Assembly (NCBI GenBank): GCA_013399875.1
Contig: VXAZ01003471.1
Coordinates: 1,642,307 to 1,706,306, forward strand
DNA length: 64,000 nucleotides
DNA from: Gymnorhina tibicen
Taxonomy: Eukaryota; Chordata; Aves; Passeriformes; Artamidae
Reading direction: 5' to 3'
Both the position numbers and the translations under genes were made by a program. Positions within the stretch are counted from its first letter, which is position 1. Each line of letters starts with the position of its first letter. The notes under the pieces are model-generated. The model was not told the DNA's origin and ran no database searches. It saw only the letters and a program-made list of their open reading frames with translations. Shown here one piece after another: positions 1-12,100 of this stretch.

Positions 1-132
1 GATGCAGTAAATGTGCGGGATAAGACAATGGCAGATCTTCACAGTGCACGTCTGGAAAATGAAAAATTTAAAAAGCAACTTGCTGAAGCTTTAGCTGAAC
101 TTATAAAAATCACAACTTTGAAAAATGAACAG
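1..132 (+). CDS. TAX1BP1: TAX1BP1 exon, coiled coil (5' edge cut by window)
   Basis: Frame 1 is open from base 1 and encodes 44 codons beginning DAVNVRDKTMADL and ending LKNEQ. The donor GTAAAT follows at 133, phase 0. The upstream exon boundary is outside the window. The sequence is rich in Glu, Lys and Leu, typical of the oligomerising coiled coil. It closely matches the recalled human segment in its first half and diverges near the exon end. Confidence 0.95.
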
Positions 133-3100
133 GTAAATTGTCAGGATTTAGTATTGAAGTTTATCTATATTTATAAAATCTGTCAGAGCTAGCTTTACTG
201 AAGATGGGGAATAAAAATAGGTTTCTGGATGTTACCAAATTCTCTTTCAGCATTCCATATACTACCTTAAATCAAGTGTATGTTAGCTGATTTGGAGGTT
301 GGTAAGAAAGGAGATTTCTGCTATTACTCACATCTACTTCTACCCACATTATTTCACAGAATAATGCAGTATTTATCTGTTATTTTGAATCCTGTCCCTG
401 TCTTAATTCTGTTAAGTGAGCCACAGTAGCACTAAAAATTCATTCAAATAAGAAAACTTATTGGTAGAAACTTGGATTGTTTTATAATGTTCTTTTCTTA
501 TTCATAGATTCTCTCTGAATTCTTAAAAGTCCTTCCAGTATTTGTGATCAATGTTAATTTGCTTTAAGTACTTATAAGTATAAAAACATTAATGTAATGG
601 AAACTGCCTTGACCTTAGTCTTGGATAAAAATATAGTGAACTAATACATGTTTCATCATTTTGATTTAAGTGAGCTTTATACTGGATCTTCTGTGACTTC
701 CAACTGTACTGGATTAATTTGCTGCTAGGATTACTGTAATGGTGTAACTGTTCGAAGAAAATATATTGAGCTGAATAGCAATTAAAATAGTACTGTAAAT
801 ACAAAATGAATATTACAACACTCAAAAGAATACTATATATAAAATATCAGAGAATTGCATGTTTTTTTCCTAAGAGTTTCAGTTGTATACAATGTGTTTT
901 GAAATGCATCATTAAAGAAGTAGTAAATCATGTGAATGATTCAAGTTCCCAGAAAGTATCCGATCATGGCCTGTGTCTAGTTGCCAGATGTTGTTTGTGT
1001 AGCTTTTGTATCAGTGTTGTGGCTCAATGGAACCACTCCCTGGTGAAATACAGTGAGTGTGAGGGAATACAGTTGTGGAATGTGCACTTTGGCTGTGTGG
1101 CTATACTTGTCTGTAGTATAGCTGGAACACCCCCTGGAAGGTGTTCAGACTTTTCCTATATGTTGAGGCTTTAGATACACGTTAATCAGCCCATAAAATA
1201 AGAATCTCCTTTACCTGCCTCTGGTATTACACCAGTGCCTGTTTACGTCCCTCAGTGTGTCCCACTTGGAATGAAGTTCAGCACATATTCTGCATCTCTC
1301 TACTCTACTGCTTGCTCTATTCCTTTCATTCCCACAAAGAAAATAGGAGCCTCAGTACTTACATGGAGCGTTATGCTTTTTTAATTGAAAAAAGGCTTTT
1401 TGGGAAATAGTGGTATTTGAACAAAAGGGAGAACAGTTTCTGTTTTCTTTTAAAGGAAGCTTCAAATGCAGTGGAGCAGGAACTGCGCAGAGAAGTTGAA
1501 GATCTGAAGCTTCGTCTACAAATGGCTGCTGACCATTACAAGGAAAAATTCAAAGAATGTCAAAAACTTCAAAAACAAGTAAACAAGTTTACAGAACAGG
1601 CAGTAAGTAGAATGGGATAAATTGCACTTGCTTTTTTGGTAACATTTCAACAACAATTTAATTTCCCTCTGTGAAAACTAGTGCTTTTAAAAAGGATTAA
1701 AATGTGTGGTAAGCAATGACCTACCATTTTCTTTCACAAACCTAAATTACGTCTATGATTCTTTTTAGATAGTTGTCCAAACCAAGCATAGAATTTATGG
1801 TAGCTGGTGTTATGTAGAAGCCTAATAGAGTTTGGATGAACCTAGAAGCATTACACTGTTCAAGGAAGAATTTTGAAACTGAAGCTGGGAAAATCCATAA
1901 GTACTGCCTCTATCCAGTATCACCACAAAAAAGCCCAACAAAAAACCGCAAGCCCAAAAGCAGGGGAAATACAAAACTTGAAGTAGGATTTAAAAGCGAA
2001 ATGGGGAAGAAGTTTCCCCAACACAGTACGGAGTTGTATTCCATGTGTATTTTGTAATCTTATCACTCTTCCAAGATCTGTTTCATAAATAAATGAATCT
2101 TTTTCAATGATGATACAAGTCTTAGGCCACCTAGTAACTGAACCTGTCAGCTAATTTCAAATGGAGTTCTTCAGAATTTTGTAAAAATTAGAGTTGGAGA
2201 GGAGCTCAAAGAGGGAAAAGGCCTATGTGCAATGGCAAGATGTGCAAATACGAATTCTTAAGAAAACCAGACTTAAGTATTTCTCTTATCCACAGAACAT
2301 TGCATAAAAAAGTCTTCCTCTCATCCAGAAGGTCAATGGTGAATGAGGTGTCATATCAGAACATCTATGGCTTTTCCTTAAAAATCTTCCACATCTTTGG
2401 CAATGTTGTACATCTTACAGCAAACACCAGATTTCATTGCTTTCACTCCATAAGTCCAGCAGACATTCCTGATACAGACTATTTTTGTAATGGACTATTA
2501 GAATTAAGTTAATGAATTTAAATATAACTGAGTCTCTAGAAAATGAGATTTTTCTAATAATTTGCTTAGAAATTACTCTTTCTAGGGAGAAAGACCGTCA
2601 TCGAGTAAAATGATAAAAATCATGGTCTGAAGCAATTTCAGTGTTAGTAGAATTAAATGGTTTGCATATTTATTATTACCTACTGTTTAAATGAGCGGTT
2701 CTGTCTAGTCCAGTTTTGGAGCAAATGATAGTGCAAGATACTTTACTTTGTGCTTTGGCTTTCATTTAATCAAGTACCAAAACAAAATTTCTTTTCACAA
2801 AGAAAACTGCAGGGCATCAACAGAAACTGACAGATGCATCTAACATTGAGACAGCTACTGCCGTCCTTACAGACAAAAGGGTGTCTGCATCTCCAGGTAT
2901 CAACAACTTAAATTTTGTCTGCCTTTATAAGCCTGAAAGTGTTGTCTATGTGAGGTAGTCACTAATAGTATTTATAGTATAAAATAGGTGGACTTGTTCT
3001 GTTTAATTAAAGCATTAATTAGAGATGTGAAGATTGATCTAAAGATTTTGTCTCTTACCAAGTGGTAACGTTCCTAAATAAATTCATATATCAGTTTAGT

Positions 3101-6100
3101 TGCTATTTACTAGAACTGAACTCTTGAATTTCTGCTTTATGGTTAACAGAAATGGTTTTGCCAAGCTAATAAACAGTTTATTACAAAAAAAATCTTACTC
3201 AAATTTTCAATTTGAGTATAATAGCACAGTAATTTTGCAGTCATATTATGATGACTATCCACTATAACACTCTACTGTAAACTCCAATCTAATGAAAAGT
3301 TCTGATTATGTGATGGCAAGGTCAAGTCAACTGACTATTTTAATGAATTATAGGTAGTAGTGGCTTATTAGAAAATGTTTATAATTATTAGGAACTGCAA
3401 AAAATAATATTCCAAAACTTCAATATGTAATAGGTTAAAACTAAAGAAGAAATCCTTCACTGTGAGGCTGGTGAGGCACTGGAACAGGCTTCCCAAAGGA
3501 GTTATGAATGCCCTGTGTGTTAGGGTGTTAAGGCCAGGTTGGATGGAATCTAGTGGAAGGTGTCCCTGCCCGTGGCAGGGGGATTGGAGCTAGAGGATCT
3601 TTAAGGTCCATTCCAACCCAAACCATTCTGTGATTTTTTAATTCAGTTCAAATTGATAAATGCCCATAAATGCTGAGTAGTTTTTTCTGTGTTATTTTAT
3701 AATTGACAGATTCTTGTTGTCTGTAAAGACCATAGGTTGTAATTTCTGTTGGTTTCCTCCTGTCTGTGGTACATTCAAGTGTTTCTTAAAACATACAATC
3801 CCAGCAAGCTCTGTGAAAGTGTGCAATGAAGTAGTTTGCTGAGGTACTTCATGTTTTTATGTAAGAATAGAATATTTAGTATGATAGCATACATATTCTG
3901 GTGTTTACTTTGTTTTCTTTCTTGGGAGAGTACTACATATGTGTGTATTTATGTTCATCTTCAGTGTGTGGCAGAACTGAACACAGATGTGCCAGAATGG
4001 TTGCTGATCTTACATAGCACATAACGCTGATTGCCTCTGGTTTGGATAACATGGAGCACTCTGTTTTTGATGCATTCTTAAATCTGGGCTGTCATCTCTC
4101 TTATACAAACTTTATTTATGGAACAAAAAAATCAACGTTCTTGTTTTTTCTTCAATGTTCACAGTTAGCCCCATTTCATCTGACATAGTTTCGGAATCCG
4201 TGGTAAAGGAGCAAGTGCGTGAAATGAATAAAGAGATTGCTGAGAAAACAGAGAAGTATAAGAAATGCAAGCAAATGTTGGCAGTAAGTAAAGAGCTGCT
4301 TTGGAAAGCTGAACAAAAAGTAGCTGTGGTGCTAAGCCTTAGAACCAGAAGGCCTACCCAGCTGAGTTGCCTTCCTTTTTTGTGTGATACACTGTGATTA
4401 TGGTAGAAATCTTAACATTAGAAAACACATTTTTGTTCAGTCAGCTCTTGACTATGTATGGTTTTAGAGGGTCCAGACAATGAAGACCAAGATACAGTAA
4501 AACAAATGTGCACATGCTTAAGGTTTTAAATACTTTCTGTTCTTACATTAAGTGTAATTGCTTTTATAAATCAAATACAGCAGGTTGCCGTAAGCCAGCT
4601 GATACTTGGAACAAGTGTGGCAGTGTTGATCTGCTACACCATCCAAAGGGTAGTAACTTTCCCTGTCTGCCTGTCATAGCTTTTACAGTGCTTTCACACC
4701 CTAGTGGGTGCTGCCAACTAGCTTGGGCTCAGTCACACATAAAGGCATTTATTTGGTTGTCTTGACCAAAGTTGGCACTGGCAGTGCTGTAACCACAGTA
4801 GTAATGCTCTTTAAATATTAGTACCTGTCAGTCATAACTTGATTTTCATTTAACCAGTTTGGATGTGTGTATGATGATGGATTATTGCATCAGTTGTACT
4901 GGTGAAAAGTTGACAACAGTTTCAGAAATTCTTTCTGAGTATTGTCTTGTCTGTCTTCATTTTGTTTCTTTTATTTATCACAATGATATTATTCTATTTT
5001 AGTAGTTTTTCCAGGACGTAATAAATGTCCTGTAATTCTGCACATAACCCTGTCCATGGAGACATTGGCATTGGCTTCTGCTGGCTGTTTATTCCGTAGT
5101 GATTTTTGAAGAAACCTTTGCGTTTGACCTTCTGGATGAAAGATACTTAGGTTGTAGAAGTCACTTCAGGAAAAGTTTTGTATTGAAGAGACATACTTGA
5201 AAGAATAATCGTGGTTAGTAGTATTAGGGTACATAGAAACTTGAAACTGTGAAACTAAAGAGGAATATCAGCTCGTTGAAAACTCAAGGAAAGAAATTAC
5301 TATTGAACATCATTTATGCAGTGTTCTGTGGTCCTGACCTCTTCAGAGTCTTGAGTCAGGCTTGGAGAAGCCATTTGTAAATGATCTTGTTTTAAAAGCA
5401 TGGAGTTAACACAGTGACGTTGGGGGTGGGAGGGAAAATCTCTTAATATTGTAAATATTTCATGCCATGGTATAAACTGCTTTAGGATGAGAAGATGAAA
5501 TGCAGTGTTTATGCTGATGAACTAGCTAAACTGGAGCTGAAGTGGAAAGAACAAGTGAAAATCAACGAGGGTATAAAATTACAGCTGGCAGCAATGGAGG
5601 ATCAGTATGAAGTAAGTTACAGGTTTTGTTTATGACAATAAGTGGTTACCTGTTTGTAACATGGTTGTTTATTTCTGATGGTTCAAGTAATGAAGGGCTT
5701 TAATAGGGAAAGCGCACCGAATGTATTTTTGCTGTAAATAGAAATTCTGCACTTGAAGAAACAATATAGTCTTGTAATGCTTCTTTTAAAGTAAGAGAGG
5801 TCTGCTAAGATCTACTACCAACTGGCTGTCAGTCTTTTAATACTATGGATTTAGACAAACCCCTAAATGACGTAATCTTGTATTATGGTAAAAAAAGGGC
5901 AAGGGATTTCTAATTTCCTGCTGCTTACTGTAATACTAACAGGAAGATTGATTGGTGTGTTTGCTAAAATCTTCATATTGCATATTGTGTTACCAGTGTA
6001 GTAATGTCTAATTTTATCTGAAGTCAGTAGAGAGAGATGTGTGATCCATTGTTTTTAAAATCATGCGAGAATTTAATTTGGAGAACCTCAGGTGTAGTCT

Positions 6101-9100
6101 TGGTAGAGTGATGTAACACATTCACCAGAAAGTCAAGCAAAATGGGCAGCTTTAGCTTACAAGGGGCCTTAATCTTTGATGTTATGTGATAGAAATGCTT
6201 ATGTTGAATTAGCTTCTTAGGTCAGTAGGGGTGAGATAAGAGGAACAAATGTCCATGAGACTAGCTTTTCTGCTGGTTCTCAATCTAGTGGTGATAATGC
6301 AGTTGACTCTGTCAACTCTGTTGACTCTGTCAACAAATTCTGCCTGGTTTTGCCCATTGTGATGAAAAATGATTAAACTGAACTGTGACTGTATTGGTTC
6401 TACTAGGAACCCCTTTTTATTAGTAATTACAGCACTTTTTCTTTATAAAATCCTGAATTAACTCTACAGTTTATTTTAGCACTCCGTAGACCATCTTTTT
6501 CCGACACTTTCGGAAGCTCTAATTTCAATTTTATAAAATGCATGACTCTTTCCAGTTTATTTTATTTTACTAATTAGCAGTGATCAGTTGCCATGCATAA
6601 TTTAATGTGAAATAAGTTTAAACTTCTCAACAGCAGGTGTAATAAATAATTGGTTCCACAATTGAAAGCATTTTGATGGCAATTAAAAAATTACTATCAT
6701 TCAGGAGGGTGCAGGTGGCAGAGAAAAAGTGAGCTTTTCTTCCCAATCAGGAGATTTTGCTCCATTGACCTAAAGTAGGAGAAGGAATTTCAGAATTGTA
6801 AAGAAATTATAAGCAGTTATGCCAAGCATTGAGCTTAGATATTAGAAAAACAGGGGAAGAGACAGTCTCTAAAGGAATGAGAATACAAATAAAATAGTCC
6901 TTTGTAGAGACAGATTATTTAAATCATCATTTTGAAGCCAGGAAGAATTGTGTAATGTGTCAGCTGCACCTCCTCCCAGAGCACCCAATAGAGACACAAC
7001 GTAGATGTTTGTGAAACAAATTTAGTGTCTTTGAGGCAGGAGTAGCTTTTGGTTCTCTCACGTTCTGTGGTAGAACATAAACAATGCCAGGAGATTTCTT
7101 CAAAAATAGTGAGATGAGGCTTGCAAACCTTCAACTGTGTCTGGGCAGTGGTGCCCCTCCTGCCATTGGTGGCACTGATACGTCTTCTCATTTCTAACAT
7201 AGAATTTTATCATTCCACAACTCTTTACTGGAAACTGGCAACAAAAGGCTGCTAGTGTACTGCTGTTGTCCAGCAGATAAAACTTTGTGAGATTTGTTGG
7301 GTTGGATTTCTAGTAGCACTACATGTTGCAGGTAACTGTAGTAGACAAAACTGTTTTCATCTGAAAGATTAACTTAATCAGGGAACTTTGTTTTCACAAT
7401 GTAACATGCAGGGAAATAGTTTCCATTCACTAATACAAGAATCTTAATCTTCTTTTCATATAGATTCAGCTGGCAGAAAAAGAGAGACGAATAAAGGAAC
7501 TGGCATCACAGTTGGAACTCTTTACCAGTGAGAAGGTATTGTCAAACATTCTGGAATATTAATGCTAATGTAGAAGCACCTCTGAGGTATTATATGGCAA
7601 TTAATCAAAGCTCGGTTTTACTGGAAAGTGAAATAATAAAACGTCTTTATTACATTCAGATAGTATTGCATGATACTGTGCAAAGTTAGGATTTTTCTTT
7701 GAAACTTTGATTACTTTACAATTCCAGTATGAAGAGATACTTAGTAAAAACAGGCATTTTAATACTGATAAACTGAAACAAAACTAAACTTTCAGATAAA
7801 GCTAGTTAATTTTTTGGGTAAAATTCTCGATTGTCAAGTAGTTGGTATTTAATTTATCTTCTTTTTAAACCAAGGATATAATTTTTAATAGATCTCTCAT
7901 ATTTTTCTAGTTCAAAAGAAATCAAATTAAAATTTGAGTTTTGGTGAGGTTAGTTTAGGTGGAGGGAATAATTTTAAACACCACACATAAGAACAACAGC
8001 TGTAATGATAATAATGTATGAAGCTTATAAAAGCTTGGAACTTTGTCTACGGAATTTATAGATATCTACATTACAAAGAAGAATCAAAGTGCCTTGCTAG
8101 ACTGGAACCACAATTTAAAAGCTTAAGCATGGGACAGTAAACAGCTTTTCAATTTATACTCATTATCAGTGTTTGTTTATAAATGTCACCAAGCATAGCT
8201 TGCTAAAAATGTTCATTTCCTGTCTCTTCAAAACTATAAAATCACTTTGTTTCTATTTTATTTACATACTTAGCCTTTGATCTTTTTCTAGGTTTGTTTT
8301 TTTTTTTAAATCAGTCGCTACGCTAGCTATCCAACTTCCAGCTAAGGCTATTTTGCAGCACCTCTTGACCCTCAGGTTTCTTTACATTCTGTTTTAATTG
8401 TATGTAATATGAAAATTAAATGCCTCTCGTTTTAAACTGCTTCTGTATTGCAGAAGAAATCAGTTCTAAAAAGGAAAATCTTAATGTCATTGCTAATTAA
8501 TTGTTCCTGCTTTGCATTGAGTAAAGATGAATTACTTAGATTTTACACACTCACTAAAACATGCAATCCTAGTTTGTTAATCCTACCTGTTTTAATCATA
8601 TGTTCCTTTCAGTTTATAAATCTAAAGTAATGCTGGTATAGCTTTATATTGTATCTAGAGGAGGGACACCATCCACTACGTGAGGTCTTTTTGCATTTGA
8701 GTAGTGTTTTGTTTTCAGAGTCGTTACTGATACTTGATTTTTGCAGTTTTCTGTTCAAGAGGTTGATCTGAAGCTCACCTGTTTGCAAGAAAAAAAATAC
8801 TGAATTGTTCCTTTTAGTAGCAGACTTTTTATATCTTACGGAGTTGAATTGGTAATTGAAGCTTTGGTTTTAAGTTTCAATTTAAAGTCTTTTGGGGAAA
8901 AGACACACTTCAGTCTTGAGGGTTTTATTAACATCAGCAAATATTAAACATGAACCCAGAGAACCCAGAAGAAAATACTAATCAGAAAGAACATTACTGG
9001 AAAGCATGTCTCTCTTAACAGTCCTTATTTTTAAATCACTCTTTTCGTATTTACATCTCAGAATTTTTTGCTTGGTTCTGAATTTAAATGGCATATGCTT

Positions 9101-12100
9101 TTTGATAATCTTGGTATACTGCTCTCTATCCCTTAACCCACTTTGTTGAATGGAATGATGAGAAAGATTTTTATTGGGATAAATTACAGCTGATGCATTG
9201 ACCACACTTAAGTCACTTTAATTAGTGTCTTTTAACATATATACTGGCTTAGAGTTTTAATAGTTTCTAAGTTACAAGACCCCTTTATAGTTTGTAATTA
9301 CTATCATATGTATGGTTTATCTGCAAGAATCTAGAATTTTAAGTATATTAATTTTTTGAAGAGTTCTGTTTGAGCATTTCTGATATAAATATTTGCTGTT
9401 AAATATCAGAAGGGATCCAGTACAATGTACTTACTAGTTCTCTAAGTGTCTGCCAGTCATGAATTCATATGGAATTATGTCAAGTATGTACCAAGATGTG
9501 TTCCATGTACTAAAATGTTACAGTCTTGAATGGTATGGTATGATATGAAAAAAAGAATTATTTTATTTCTAATGCTAACTTTAAAAAATTTTTCTCACTG
9601 CATATTATCTGTAGTTGTTATTGTTAATCTACCCATTTTTACTGATTGAGTTAATTTTTCCTCATTGTAAAAAAATGCAGATACTTGAAAAACGTGGCAG
9701 TTCTGTATGTAATTAGAATGCACTGACAACAAACCAAGAAAAAATAGTATCTCTTTAAAATATCTTCTTTGTATTTTCTCTTCTTCATTGACTGTTTTTG
9801 GTATTTTGTTATACTTGGCATAAGATCAAGATGAAAAGACAGTAGGAAGATTAGCAATTTTTTCTTTTAAAAACATATTTCTTAAACATTTCAAATTTTG
9901 CTAGGACTCTGTAGGTTAATTACATTTTGAACTCTGCATAATTTAGGAGCTTGGCAGGACACCAGGAGATCAAGCTGGAAGGATGATGGAAGGACAGACT
10001 TCACAGCAGACATTACATTTTCGCAACCCGTATTCAGAGGAAAATGGACCAGTTCCTGCAGTGCCAAGTAGACTACCAGTATTGCAATATGGAAACCCTT
10101 ATGCAATTCAGGAAAGAAGAGGTAAATAAATTTCATTCCCCTCAATATAATTTCTCCCTTGCTGTTTCAAAAGCAATGCCTCATTTAATGCAGGTTAAGT
10201 ACCAGCAGTCTTCAGACTAGTTTACAGAGCCTTTTCTGACTGATGAACATCAGTAAAGGGCCTTTATTTTATGATCAGAATCAGTAAGGTAAACAAAGTT
10301 TTAAACACCTCTGGAGGAAGCTGATTCTCTCCTATTGTTTTATATTATCTAAAAATGAAGAGTTAAACACATTTTTGGTTTAAAGATAAGGTAGCACATC
10401 TGTAATCTCAAAATACAAACTGCTGAACAAAGATGTCCTAATTAATTTTTCTTCAGATGGAGCAGATGGCGCATTTAATCCTGATGAGATCCAAAGACCA
10501 CCTGTTAGAAGTTCCTTTTGGGAGCTAGAAGATGATGTTGTGTGTAGCCAGCCTTCACGCAATCTCAGTCGGCCTGATGGTTTAGAAGATCCTGAGGATA
10601 GCAATGCAAGTTACCTTTTTTATTATTTATTTTCTTTGATACATTTACTGATGAGTTACCAAGAGTTTCACATATGTTTTCCATATCTGATAAGCCTGAT
10701 TTATTGTTATGTAAATTTGCAATTGATTTTTCTTTTCCCTGAAAAATTTTTTTGGTGAATTTACTTGCTTTGAAGGAGAAAACTCTGCACATCTGTTGAT
10801 GTTAATGTACTTGTTCCCCTAATCTCTTGAGTTACTGACAGCTTGTTTTGGTATTAGGACAGTAGCTTCTTAATATTTTTAATTATTAAAGTAAAAAAAG
10901 CCAAGTAATCTCAACTCATGATTTTTCTCTCCTGTGTGGTAGAATGAGAGCTCAAAATGTAGCCACATCTCAGTCATTTTGTAATAGGAATGTAGGAACT
11001 AAAGTGGAACAGAACAAATGAAAACGTAAAGGATTCAGATACCAGTATTTTCAAATGCTAACTGTAAATTGGTATCCTACTTGATACATTATGCTAATCT
11101 ATTGATCTTTTGTTCTGTCTTCTGCAAATCTGCATTTATTAATTTCCATTTTGAATGCTTTTTGCTGTTGGACATGTATTTGGAAGAGCTTAATTGACTG
11201 TTGCCTAAAGCTGATTAAACTGAAAGGGCTACAGTTCCACTGTTTTTTTTTTTTTTTAGGGTTTTGTTTCAAGTTTCTGGTTAGCTTTTCTTTTTAGTAC
11301 AGTTAACTTGCACATTCTGGTATAAAAAATTGGCTTCTGTAATAAATTGGACTGTATGTCTTCATTTGAACAGGAACAGACCTATTACTCTTTCTTATTT
11401 CCAAGTACTCTTGCACCTTCAAAAATATTAAACAAGAAATAGCTTTCTGCAAAGTATTGTGCTCTTTGCAAGTACAGTGGTATCATGACCTGTTTCTCAT
11501 TTAGTCTAGTTTGCCACATTTATTTGCTATTAACCTTTGCAGAAACTGATCAGTGTTCAGACAGGCATGATTTTAGCCCTGGTGCTCAGCACCTATAATG
11601 GAGAAAAATGTATTTCTCTCTCCTACCTTTTGCTCCCAATGTCCATTACTGTGAATAATTAGAAAAACTGTCAGAGCTTTTGCAGCCTGTTCAAGATCTC
11701 GAATGTGAGCTTAATGCTGTCCCCACCTTTACTTCACATTTTGCATATTTAATCTGATCATTCTTGACGTAGCTATTACATCTGACAAGCTCTTCTCTTC
11801 TTTAGTCATCTGCTGCAGTTTAATTAGCAGGGTGTTCTCTCTGATCTATGTGCTTTGCCCTCTTGCAAGCCCAAGAGAAACAGTGCTAGAGTCTTGTGCT
11901 CGTTTGCACACAGCTTGGATTTTTGTAATGAGGTGGAATATAACAGGCTTAAATAAAGTTCAGCTTGAGGAAAGGTGCCTTTAAATCAAATGACTCGTAT
12001 CTTTATTTTTTATTTGCAGTTGAGAATCAGTTGCTTGCTCCTCACCCAAACAGACTGTATGTATAGTATCCAAATTTATATGGAAATGAGAAGCTGCAGG

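Noticed and set aside
12020..12056. Possible second cryptic exon in the GC-AG intron (acceptor TTTATTTGCAG, donor GTATGT, 37 nt)
   Set aside because: Good splice-like edges, but 37 nt would shift the TAX1BP1 frame. No independent support.
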